NCBI GenBank assembly: GCA_019232645.1
Contig: JAFANO010000285.1
Span: 1 to 5,097 of the forward strand
DNA from: Planctomycetaceae bacterium
GTDB taxonomy: Bacteria; Planctomycetota; Planctomycetia; Isosphaerales; Isosphaeraceae
Length of the DNA: 5,097 nucleotides
Direction: 5' to 3'
The notes under the pieces were generated by a model, which saw only the letters and a list, made by a program, of their open reading frames with translations, ran no database searches and was not told where the DNA came from. Below, one piece after another: positions 1 through 4,807 of the stretch. Position 1 is the first letter of the stretch; the number at the start of each line of letters is the position of its first letter. The translations under genes were made by a program, and so were the position numbers.

Positions 1-103
1 GCTGCATCCAGTAGAGGACGTATTCGCCCTTCGCCGGGCCCCGGTCGTTGAGCCGTCGGATGCGCGTATCCTGGATGAGCGTCGTCGCGGCTTGGGTCTT
101 CAT
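1..103 (-). CDS. phr: Deoxyribodipyrimidine (CPD) photolyase, class II-type, N-terminal fragment (runs off left edge)
   Basis: Only the first 34 codons are inside the window. The translation starts MKTQAATTLIQDTRIRRLND and continues to GEYVLYWMQ. An R-x-R-x-L-N stretch followed by G-[DE]-Y-V-L-Y-W-M-Q is the usual opening of class II cyclobutane pyrimidine dimer photolyases, FAD enzymes that use blue or near-UV light to split UV-induced pyrimidine dimers. The antenna, FAD-binding and catalytic Trp regions lie beyond the edge, so activity cannot be judged. The ATG at 103-101 overlaps the SDR stop codon as ATGA (100-103), and a GAAGG element at 115-111 sits 7 bases upstream, which fixes the start and implies translational coupling. 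It is the third gene of the SRPBCC-SDR-photolyase unit. The family assignment rests on about 30 residues from memory. Chromosomal DNA repair in the cytoplasm is the expected role. Confidence 0.82.
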   Translation of the reverse strand, partial: MKTQAATTLIQDTRIRRLNDRGPAKGEYVLYWMQ

Positions 104-861
104 GCCGTCGCCTTCGAGCGGAGGTCGGCGAGCCCGCCGTCGACGCCGAGGATCTGCCCGGTGATCCAGCCCTGCCGCGGGTCGAGCAGCCATGCGATGG
201 CCGAGGCGACGTCGGCGGGCTCGCCGATGCGGCCCAGGGCGTGCATGGCGGTCGAGGCCCTCAGGGTCGCCTCGTTCGACGTCATGGCTGCGGTGAGCGG
301 CGTGCGCACCAGCCCGGGGGCCACGCCGTTGACTCGGATTCCGCGCGAGGCATAGGTGGCTGCCGCGGAGAGCACCAGGCCGATAATCCCCGCCTTGGCG
401 GCGGCGACGGCTTCGTGGTTGGCCAGCCCGGCCCGCGCGGCGGCCGACGACACCAGGACGATCGAGCCGCCGGTATTCTTCATCGCCCGCGCCGAGGCCC
501 GGACCACCGCGAACGCCGAGGTCAGGTTAACGGCGAGCGCCGCGTCCCATTCCGCATCGCTGGTCAGGTGAGCCGGCTTGAGCAGCAAGGAACCCACGCA
601 ATGGGCCACGCCATCCAGTCGACCGTGCCGCTCCGGGACGCGGGCCACGCAGGCATCAACCTGGGCCGATTGCGTCGCGTCCACGGGGAACGGATGGGCC
701 CCGAGTTCGTCCGCCAACGCTTGGAGCTTCTCGGCGTTCCGCGCGGCGACGACCAGCCGCGCCCCCCTCGCGACGAGCTGGCGGCACAAGGCGGAGCCGA
801 TGCCTCCCGTGGCGCCGAGCACGAGGTAAGTCGGGGGTTGCTCGAAATCGGTCGCGGTCAT
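100..861 (-). CDS. Short-chain dehydrogenase/reductase (SDR) lacking the canonical catalytic Tyr
   Basis: The protein has 253 residues, the normal length of a classical SDR, on a single Rossmann fold. Visible motifs are the dinucleotide-binding GATGGIG (16-22), an acidic residue near the end of beta-4 (D61), HCVG (87-90) in place of the usual NNAG, N112 in VNLTSAF, S139 in VLVSSAAA, K156 in AAAKAG, and the C-terminal APG (181-183) and GQILGVDGG. In the YxxxK active-site motif the Tyr position (152) is Val, so the normal proton donor is missing; nucleotide binding looks intact. R41 after the beta-2 strand (VVAARN) may favour NADP(H), which is an inference. The start is ATG at 861, with GGAGG at 874-870 and an 8-base spacer. 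The longer upstream open frame overlaps the SRPBCC gene and is a shadow. Both ends overlap neighbours by ATGA. The substrate is unknown; proximity to photolyase suggests a light-stress role. Confidence 0.88.
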   Translation of the reverse strand: MTATDFEQPPTYLVLGATGGIGSALCRQLVARGARLVVAARNAEKLQALADELGAHPFPVDATQSAQVDACVARVPERHGRLDGVAHCVGSLLLKPAHLTSDAEWDAALAVNLTSAFAVVRASARAMKNTGGSIVLVSSAAARAGLANHEAVAAAKAGIIGLVLSAAATYASRGIRVNGVAPGLVRTPLTAAMTSNEATLRASTAMHALGRIGEPADVASAIAWLLDPRQGWITGQILGVDGGLADLRSKATA

Positions 862-1391
862 GCGCTCGGCCTCCGCGTCGTCGATCGTCGCCCTACGCCC
901 GACCCCGCGACCCGACTCGGGCCCCGGCCGGGCTCGAGAAGCTCGCGTACGCGACGGGCGCGGCCGTCGAAGATGGACTCCAGGTCGCGACGGATGCCGA
1001 GTCGGTGCAGGGCAACTCCGAGCCAGCCCAGGGGGAGCCGATAACGGACTTCGTCGCGGATCAGTGTCCCCCCCATGCGCGCCTCGAAGGTGTGCGTGTG
1101 GCGCCAGTGGCGATATGGCCCTTGCAGCTGCGTGTCGACGAATCGGTGGGGCGGTTCCCATTCCACGATTTTGGTCGTCCACCGCAGCGGCATGCGGTGC
1201 CAACGCAGCCTGTATTCGATCAGGGTGCCGGCGCCCATCACGATCGGGGCCGGTGTGATCACGGAAAAGCGGAGCCACGCGGGCGTGATGGCCTCCAGGT
1301 TGGTCGCGTCGCCGAAGAAGGCGAAGACCTCCTCGATAGGTCGGGCGAGCCATTGCTCCCGCTCGATGAAATAGGTTCGCGCATCGTCCAC
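858..1391 (-). CDS. SRPBCC-family (START/Bet v1-like fold) ligand-binding protein
   Basis: From the GTG at 1391 the product has 177 residues. Residues 6-150 match my recollection of SRPBCC proteins linked to SDR and photolyase genes: FIEREQWLARPIEEVFAFF at the start, then NLEAITPAWLRF, GTLIEYRLRWHRMPLRW, EWEPPHRFVDTQLQGPYRHW and HTHTFE, ending in RRDLESIF. These proteins form a hydrophobic cavity for a lipid or aromatic ligand; the ligand here cannot be read from sequence. The last 25 or so residues are basic and low in complexity (RGPSRVAGS, RRSTTRR), probably a disordered tail. GTG 1391 was chosen because GGAGG (1404-1400) lies 8 bases upstream and the family homology begins a few residues later. 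An in-frame ATG at 1424 and the upstream frame belong to a manganese-catalase relic. The stop overlaps the SDR start as ATGA (858-861). There is no signal peptide, so it is likely cytoplasmic. Confidence 0.8.
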   Translation of the reverse strand: MDDARTYFIEREQWLARPIEEVFAFFGDATNLEAITPAWLRFSVITPAPIVMGAGTLIEYRLRWHRMPLRWTTKIVEWEPPHRFVDTQLQGPYRHWRHTHTFEARMGGTLIRDEVRYRLPLGWLGVALHRLGIRRDLESIFDGRARRVRELLEPGRGPSRVAGSGVGRRSTTRRPSA

Positions 1392-1399
1392 AGGAGGTT

Positions 1400-1404
1400 C
1401 CTCC
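1400..1404 (-). promoter_or_regulatory. Ribosome binding site deciding the SRPBCC start
   Basis: GGAGG on the minus strand, 8 bases before the GTG at 1391. It argues that SRPBCC translation starts here and not at the in-frame codons inside the catalase relic. The SD forms inverted-repeat arms GGAGG/CCTCC (1393-1404) with a 2-base centre, too tight a loop for a stable hairpin in one strand. Confidence 0.6.
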
Positions 1405-1415
1405 AAAAGGACACT

Positions 1416-1634
1416 GTGACCCATCCCCTCCGCGGCGATGTTGGCGATGAGGTCGTAGGACGGCTTGAGCTGATCGCGGCCGCGGAAGTTGAATGACTGA
1501 TTCATGGAGTTCATCAGGGTGGACATCTCGCCGAACCGGCCGCCGAGCAGTTCCTGCACGGCGGCCGCCGAGTCCGGCGAGGCACCCTTCGGCTGCAGCA
1601 GCCCGATCTGCAGCCGGTCGATGCGCAGGAACGT
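1416..1634 (-). pseudogene. Manganese catalase, N-terminal relic
   Basis: The translated minus strand reads TFLRIDRLQIGLLQPK, then AAAVQELLGGRFGEMSTLMN, QSFNFRGRDQLKP and YDLIANIAAEGMGH. This is the start of the di-manganese (non-haem) catalase family, whose members begin MFLRIDxLQ and continue ELPxPK, GGxFGEMSTLMN, SFNFRG and IAAEExGH. Three defects are visible. The expected start codon is ACG (1634-1632), although an AGGGGG element sits just before it. In the Glu-x-x-His ligand pair the Glu three residues before His is Gly (EGMGH where EELGH is expected). Homology stops after about 72 residues, while the family is roughly 270-300 long and its remaining ligands lie in the missing part. The frame has no stop and runs straight into the SRPBCC gene. 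I call it a decayed deletion relic. A translated fusion is possible but less likely, since the SRPBCC gene has its own SD. Confidence 0.82.
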
Positions 1635-1639
1635 CCCCC

Positions 1640-1873
1640 TTACCTCACGGATTGGGAGGGGACGGCCACGCCTCGTGAGCCGGCGAGGGCCGTGCTCGTG
1701 GCGGCCACCACGACGCCGGACAGGCCGACCAGCGTGTAGACGACGCGGCTCAACGTCGCCGTCTGGCCCCCGAACAGCGCCGCGACGAGGTCAAACTGGA
1801 AGAGGCCAATCAGGCCCCAATTGACGGCCCCGATGATCACCAGGAGCAATGTGATCCAGTGAAGTGATTTCAT
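1640..1873 (-). CDS. DUF378 family small membrane protein
   Basis: A 77-residue protein with two predicted membrane helices (about 5-25 and 42-62). It carries the DUF378 hallmarks GAVNWGLIGLFQFDLVAALFG (read in two parts: GAVNWGLIGL, 15-24, and FQFDLVAALFG, 25-35) and SRVVYTLVGLSGV (42-54). The family is widespread, includes Bacillus YuzA, and has no established biochemical function; it is expected in the inner membrane. The C-terminal 15 residues are hydrophilic (AGSRGVAVPSQSVR). The ATG at 1873 has a modest SD (GAAAGGG) 7 bases upstream. The stop lies 6 bases before the point where the ancestral catalase gene would have started, so the two were probably once adjacent co-transcribed genes. 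DUF378, fasciclin and manganese catalase genes are all common companions in stress-related clusters, which is background knowledge and does not prove a shared function here. Confidence 0.88.
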   Translation of the reverse strand: MKSLHWITLLLVIIGAVNWGLIGLFQFDLVAALFGGQTATLSRVVYTLVGLSGVVVAATSTALAGSRGVAVPSQSVR

Positions 1874-1918
1874 GCTGTTATCCCTTTCTCGTATCGGAAC
1901 TCACCGGATGTCGAGAAC

Positions 1919-1944
1919 GGGGCGGATGGACGACCACCCGCCCC
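1919..1944 (-). other. Strong GC hairpin in the leader of the DUF378 gene
   Basis: Arms GGGGCGG (1919-1925) and CCGCCCC (1938-1944), one mismatched pair, then TGG/CCA around a 4-base ACGA loop. In minus-strand RNA it ends 45 bases before the DUF378 ATG. No T-run follows on the minus strand, so it may be an RNA-stabilising or Rho-dependent stop structure between the FAS1 relic and DUF378. It is also open to a plus-strand reading, where moderately T-rich sequence follows. Confidence 0.4.
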
Positions 1945-1982
1945 GTGCCTCTTCTTCCCGGCCCCGTCGCCCACCTCGCCCG

Positions 1983-2099
1983 CGGGAGGAGCACGGAGTT
2001 GATGACGTGGATCACGCCGTTGCTGGCCTTGATGTCGGCCTGGGTGATCTGCTCGTTGCTGCTCTGTCCCGATCGGTTGAAGATCAGATGACCGGGGAC
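1983..2099 (-). pseudogene. FAS1 (fasciclin) domain, C-terminal relic
   Basis: The minus strand encodes ITQADIKASNGVIHVINS followed by VLLP, the conserved last segment (H2 box, NGVIHVID-VLLP) of FAS1 domains, extracellular adhesion-type domains of about 140 residues. Only about 35-39 residues are recognisable. Upstream of HLIFNRSGQSSNEQ the frame becomes an Arg/Gly-rich antisense shadow of the 93-residue gene, with no FAS1 sequence and no start signal. Downstream the frame runs 34 codons past VLLP into low-complexity sequence, where family members normally stop at once. No signal peptide or H1 box is present. I interpret it as the tail of a deleted secreted fasciclin gene that once lay upstream of the DUF378 gene. 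Confidence 0.75.
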
Positions 2100-2131
2100 A
2101 ACGCGCCCCCGGCCGTCGCGAGACCCGCGCG

Positions 2132-2413
2132 TCACGACGCGTGGACGTGGTCCGAACCCGCGATCTTGACCAGCTTGTTGTAGACGCCGAGGACCAGGAA
2201 CGGCGCCGCCCACTGGCCGATGAAGAGGCTCTCGTCCTTCTTGCCCTTGAGCTGCAAGGCGAGCGAGACCCCCATGGAAGCGATGGCCGCCCAGAGCCAG
2301 AGGTCCGACGGCAGCTTGGCCGTCCGCTCCTCGATCATGCGCGCCACCACCCCTTCCGAATGCTCCCGGGCCTCCGCCGTCGCCCGCCCGGGCCGAGTCG
2401 CCGTCTCGATCAT
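2132..2413 (-). CDS. Conserved small two-helix membrane protein of unknown function
   Basis: A 93-residue protein. Residues 1-35 are charged and probably helical (TAEAREHSEGVVARMIEERTAKLPSD, quoted in parts: TAEAREHSEG, VVARMIEERT, AKLPSD). Two membrane segments follow at about 38-55 (LWLWAAIASMGVSLALQL) and 63-80 (LFIGQWAAPFLVLGVYNK), joined by a basic/acidic GKKDES turn. The pattern LPSDxxLW...SLALQLxGKKDxSLFxGQWA...LGxYNKLVK resembles hypothetical proteins I recall from Acidobacteria and Planctomycetes; no function is known to me. The ATG at 2413 is preferred over the in-frame ATG at 2455 because AAGGAG lies 6 bases before it and the extra 14 residues look non-conserved. It is divergent from the CarH-like regulator, so it could be one of its targets. 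A sigma70-like promoter lies upstream at 2500-2528. Confidence 0.78.
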   Translation of the reverse strand: MIETATRPGRATAEAREHSEGVVARMIEERTAKLPSDLWLWAAIASMGVSLALQLKGKKDESLFIGQWAAPFLVLGVYNKLVKIAGSDHVHAS

Positions 2414-2499
2414 GTTGCACTCCTTCCGGGAATACCTCGGGGCGTCGAACGCCAACGCCCGCCGTAGTCCACCCGAAAAACAACCAAATCGACCACTTT

Positions 2500-2528
2500 A
2501 TTGTAGGAAGTCGATTGAGGGGAGTAAA
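2500..2528 (-). promoter_or_regulatory. Candidate sigma70-type promoter for the 93-residue membrane protein gene
   Basis: Minus-strand TTTACT (2528-2523, 4/6 to TTGACA), an exact 17-base spacer, and TACAAT (2505-2500, 5/6 to TATAAT). Transcription would begin near 2493, leaving a leader of about 80 bases to the ATG at 2413. It lies in an AT-rich gap between divergent genes in otherwise GC-rich DNA. Confidence 0.5.
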
Positions 2529-2571
2529 GGCAAGAACTCGGAATTATTGGATTTTCTCTCGTCCTCAATCG
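2512..2571. repeat. Spaced inverted repeat in the divergent control region
   Basis: CGATTGAGG (2512-2520) and its exact complement CCTCAATCG (2563-2571), with centres 51 bases apart, about five helical turns. The left arm lies in the spacer and next to the -35 box of the minus-strand promoter; the right arm is upstream of the plus-strand regulator gene. Two operator half-sites on the same DNA face would look like this. A partial copy, ATTGAG, occurs at 2667-2672, just before the regulator ATG. Confidence 0.35.
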
Positions 2572-2672
2572 TCCAAAACGGTAGAATTTCTATAGGAAAG
2601 ACCGATGCCGATCGGCGACGCTTGCCGGTCGGGAGCATGCCGAGGGCGCCCGCTTCTCCGTAAGCTATTGAG

Positions 2673-3596
2673 ATGGACGAGCAGGGGCCGAACGCCGGAA
2701 ACCCGTATGTGAGCACGGCCCAAGTCGCCGAGGCCCTGGGGGTCGGGGTCACGACCGTCAAGCGCTGGGTGGACCAGGGGATCTTGCCGGCGCACAAGAC
2801 CCCGGGGGGCCATCGCAAGATCCTGCTGAGCGACGTCGTGCGGGTCGTCCGCGAAGGCGACTTCCCGCGCCTGGATCTCAGCCGCCTGGGCCTTCCCCCG
2901 GCGGTCCAGGAAGCGCCGGACCCCAAGTCGTTAAGCGCGGCGATGCTGGTCGCCCTGAAGCGGGGCGACGCCGAAGACCTGAGGTCGCTGCTCCGGGGGG
3001 CGCATCGGTCGGGCCTGGCGATCGAGACCTTGGCCGATGCCGTCGTCGCGCCGGCGATGAGGCGGCTCGGGCATGAGTGGGCCGATGGCCGGGTGGACGT
3101 CTGGCATGAGCACCGGGGCACCCAACTCTGCGCGGCCGCCCTCTACGAGATCCGGGCCACGCTCGAGGGCCCCGCCGACGACACGAAGCCGCTGGCCATC
3201 GGTGGCGGCCCGGAAGGAGACCCGTACCTGCTGGCGAATCTCCTCGCGGAGATGGCGCTGATGGGCCTGGGATGGGAGGTGGTCAACCTGGGGCCGAATA
3301 CGCCATTGCTCTCCTTCCGCGCGGCCCTGGCGCAGACCCGCCCGCGCCTGCTCTGGCTCTCGGCCAGCTCCCTCGTCGCCCCGGCATTGTTCCTGGAGCA
3401 ATACCGCGAGATGTACCAAGAGGCTTCGCGGATGGGGACCGCCGTCGCCGTCGGAGGGCAGGCCCTGACCGAGGAGGTACGGGCCCAGATGCCCTACACG
3501 ACCTTCGGCGACGGCTTGACGCACCTCGTCGCGTTCGCCCATTCCCTCCGCCCAGGGGCCCGACGGCCGCGACGCGGCCGGCCGCGGGGGACGTGA
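2673..3596 (+). CDS. CarH/LitR-like MerR-family regulator with B12-binding-like domain
   Basis: A 307-residue protein. Residues 13-50 are a MerR/excisionase-type winged helix-turn-helix: VSTAQVAEALGV, VTTVKRWVDQGILPA and the wing TPGGHRKI. Residues 87-165 form the helical bundle that caps cobalamin in CarH, with the Wx9EH signature complete (W136, E146, H147). Residues 174-292 form a Rossmann-like B12-binding fold with NLGPNTP (205-211), SASSL (230-234) and GG (261-262). At the ExHxxG/DxHxxG box the sequence is DPYLLA (183-188): the His that ligates cobalt is Tyr and the Gly is Ala. The last 15 residues are Arg-rich. CarH/LitR proteins are repressor tetramers that fall apart when light breaks the adenosylcobalamin bond, switching on carotenoid and photolyase genes. 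An in-frame TAA at 2661 supports ATG 2673, although no clear SD precedes it. Expected targets, inferred, are the nearby photolyase unit and the divergent gene. Confidence 0.85.
   Translation: MDEQGPNAGNPYVSTAQVAEALGVGVTTVKRWVDQGILPAHKTPGGHRKILLSDVVRVVREGDFPRLDLSRLGLPPAVQEAPDPKSLSAAMLVALKRGDAEDLRSLLRGAHRSGLAIETLADAVVAPAMRRLGHEWADGRVDVWHEHRGTQLCAAALYEIRATLEGPADDTKPLAIGGGPEGDPYLLANLLAEMALMGLGWEVVNLGPNTPLLSFRAALAQTRPRLLWLSASSLVAPALFLEQYREMYQEASRMGTAVAVGGQALTEEVRAQMPYTTFGDGLTHLVAFAHSLRPGARRPRRGRPRGT
3573..3586. repeat. 14-base perfect GC palindrome at the 3' end of the regulator gene
   Basis: CGCGGCCGGCCGCG reads the same on both strands and lies inside the codons for the Arg-rich tail. It could fold in mRNA, or may simply reflect biased Arg/Pro/Gly codons. 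Confidence 0.4.
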
Positions 3597-3672
3597 CCGT
3601 GGGGCGTCCGAGGTCGTCTTCTCGAATCGGATGGAATACTGTCTGGCTCATGTGCCTAGCTCGGTGGGATCC

Positions 3673-3703
3673 CGTCGGGTCCGCCGTGCGGACCGTCCCG
3701 ACG
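3673..3703 (+). terminator. Candidate terminator hairpin after the regulator gene
   Basis: Arms CGTCGGG (3673-3679) and CCCGACG (3697-3703), with a second stem TCCGC/GCGGA (3680-3684, 3688-3692) and a CCGT bulge. It is very stable and starts 77 bases after the regulator stop, but no T-run follows, so it is an atypical terminator at best. Confidence 0.35.
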
Positions 3704-4065
3704 CGGCTCGCAACACCTTGATTTCCAGGGTCCTCCGTCAAGGTCCGCGCAGATGCCGCGTCTAACACAGACGGCCGTCGAGCCTCCGCAATTGGAGGTC
3801 TCATGCGGACTCCAGGAATTTCGTGCGCTCGGCCTGCTCAATTGAAAGAGGAAATTTCAAATGTGAAATCCGGACAGAGCGCTCAAAATCTCCGGGATGC
3901 GTAGAACGGGTTGCTCGGTGTCGGCCCACGTGACCCGACTGCGGCCTTCTGGTGCAGATGACGCACTCGCGAGGCGCACCGCGACGAGGTGACATCGGAC
4001 CAGTCGGCGGCAAAACTTCGTGACGCATCTCCGCGGCACGACCTCATGCCGTGTGAAAATCGCCG

Positions 4066-4087
4066 CCCTCCTGCCGTCGTGGGAGGG
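4066..4087 (-). terminator. Candidate terminator hairpin after the histone-like gene
   Basis: On the minus strand CCCTCC (4087-4082) pairs with GGAGGG (4071-4066) around a 10-base loop. It starts 47 bases past the stop codon, and a short TTTT (4059-4056) follows 6 bases after the stem. The T-run is weak. Confidence 0.35.
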
Positions 4088-4134
4088 GCATGGCCGTGAG
4101 CGATCAGGGTCGCCAACGGGGGCCTCCCCTGGGC

Positions 4135-4575
4135 TCAGGCGCCCGCGGACATCAAGGCCAGGAACTTCTCGCCCCCCTTCGAGAGGTGATAGCGGGTGTG
4201 ACCGCTCTGCTTGTCCTTGGCCCCCTTCTTGACCAGCTTCTTGTCGACCAGGGCGTCGATAGTCTTCTGCTCGGCCTTCTTCTCGTTCGGATAGCCGGCT
4301 TCCTTGGCCGCCGAGATCGCCTGAAGCAGCTCGTGCTGACGCTCGGTCAACTTGACCGGGGCCACCTTCTTGAGCGCCACCTTCTTGGACGCCGCTTTCG
4401 GCGCCGCCTTGGCGGCATCCGCACCCTTCGGCGTGTTCGCCTTCGGCGTCGTCTCCGCGGTGACCGTCGAAGCCGCCTTCGAGGCCGAGGCCTTCTTCGC
4501 TGCCTTAGCCGCGCCCTTCGTTTGGGAAGCCGTCGCGCCGTTCGCCCTTGTCGTCGCTTTCTTCTTCACGGCCAT
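4135..4575 (-). CDS. Histone H1-like Lys/Ala-rich tail plus C-terminal winged-helix-like domain
   Basis: A 146-residue protein. Residues 1-75 are a low-complexity tail of Lys, Ala, Thr, Ser and Pro (KGAAKAAKKAS, TPKANTPKGA, KAAPKAASKKVALKK), like eukaryotic H1 tails and bacterial H1-like proteins, and should bind DNA by charge. Residues 76-140 look folded: LTERQHELLQAISAAKEAGY, then KTIDALVDKKLVKKGAKDK and GHTRYHLSKGGEKFL, the helix-helix-recognition helix-beta wing order of a MarR/winged-helix module. A nucleoid-associated or chromatin-compacting role is inferred, which suits planctomycetes with their condensed nucleoids. ATG 4575 was chosen because family-like sequence MAVKKK begins there; an in-frame upstream ATG at 4626 would add 17 unlikely residues (VPVRDGPPPDHEGFES). 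A GAGGG element lies 10 bases upstream, a rather long spacing. It appears monocistronic, with about 520 non-coding bases upstream. Confidence 0.8.
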   Translation of the reverse strand: MAVKKKATTRANGATASQTKGAAKAAKKASASKAASTVTAETTPKANTPKGADAAKAAPKAASKKVALKKVAPVKLTERQHELLQAISAAKEAGYPNEKKAEQKTIDALVDKKLVKKGAKDKQSGHTRYHLSKGGEKFLALMSAGA

Positions 4576-4741
4576 TGATTCGAAACCCTCATGATCAGGA
4601 GGAGGACCGTCGCGGACCGGCACCAAACCACCGGACAGTCCGTCCCTTCCGAGCGAAATATATCACCAGAGGGAAGCCGAAGATGATTCGTATGCCCCCG
4701 TTTATTGCCCGATTCCCGCGAAAACGGCCACCGTTCCATGG

Positions 4742-4777
4742 TAATAATTCAATATAATTTACATTAATTGATTATTA
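4742..4777. repeat. AT-rich imperfect inverted repeat upstream of the histone-like gene
   Basis: TAATAATTCAAT (4742-4753) and ATTGATTATTA (4767-4777) are complementary except for one extra T, around a 13-base AT-only-but-one spacer. The surrounding 4741-4780 is almost free of G and C in GC-rich DNA. It could be an operator, an UP-like element or an easily melted site. Confidence 0.45.
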
Positions 4778-4807
4778 TACTCATGATGCGGAGTTATTCT
4801 TTGTCAA
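4774..4807 (-). promoter_or_regulatory. Possible promoter boxes with odd spacing for the histone-like gene
   Basis: On the minus strand there is a perfect TTGACA (4807-4802) and a perfect TATAAT (4779-4774), but 22 bases separate them where 16-19 are usual. A start near 4767 would leave a leader of about 190 bases to the ATG at 4575. Either the spacing needs an activator that twists the DNA, as MerR-type regulators do for 19-20 base spacers, or the two boxes belong to different promoters or are chance. Confidence 0.3.

Larger units (their letters stand above)
3597..4134. other. Gap between convergent genes; no confident gene
   Basis: A 538-base stretch between the regulator stop (plus) and the histone-like gene stop (minus). 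Short open frames occur on both strands but none has recognisable protein sequence; no tRNA cloverleaf was seen. It holds hairpins at 3673-3703 and 4066-4087, an inverted repeat ACCTTGA/TCAAGGT (3715-3721, 3738-3744), a hairpin with a 33-codon frame at 3780-3904, and an AT-rich patch near 3840-3870 with ATTTCA/TGAAAT arms (3854-3859, 3864-3869). Confidence 0.6.

Noticed and set aside
241..1044. Long plus-strand frame opposite the SDR gene (267 codons)
   Set aside because: Composition is Gly/Arg/His-rich with no motif; it is the mirror of a real gene in GC-rich DNA.
862..1353. N-terminal extension of the SDR frame by 164 residues
   Set aside because: The extension is Arg/Pro/His-rich antisense-style sequence lying over the SRPBCC gene in another frame. 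The true start at 861 has GGAGG and begins SDR homology at once.
2100..2483. N-terminal part of the 201-codon minus-strand frame that contains the FAS1 relic
   Set aside because: It is an out-of-frame shadow of the 93-residue membrane protein, which has a better start and membrane helices. Only the last part of the frame carries FAS1 sequence.
2582..2587. TAGAAT as a plus-strand -10 box for the regulator gene
   Set aside because: It is 5/6 to consensus, but no -35-like hexamer lies at 16-18 bases, so I did not list it as a promoter.
2607..2616. Palindrome GCCGATCGGC upstream of the regulator
   Set aside because: Ten-base GC palindromes are frequent by chance in DNA of this composition; no second copy was seen nearby.
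2931..3542. Minus-strand frame across the regulator gene
   Set aside because: No recognisable domain; antisense shadow of a well-supported regulator.
4090..4578. Plus-strand frame with Leu/Arg repeats opposite the histone-like gene
   Set aside because: The repeats are the antisense of Lys/Ala codons; the minus-strand reading has a coherent tail and folded domain.
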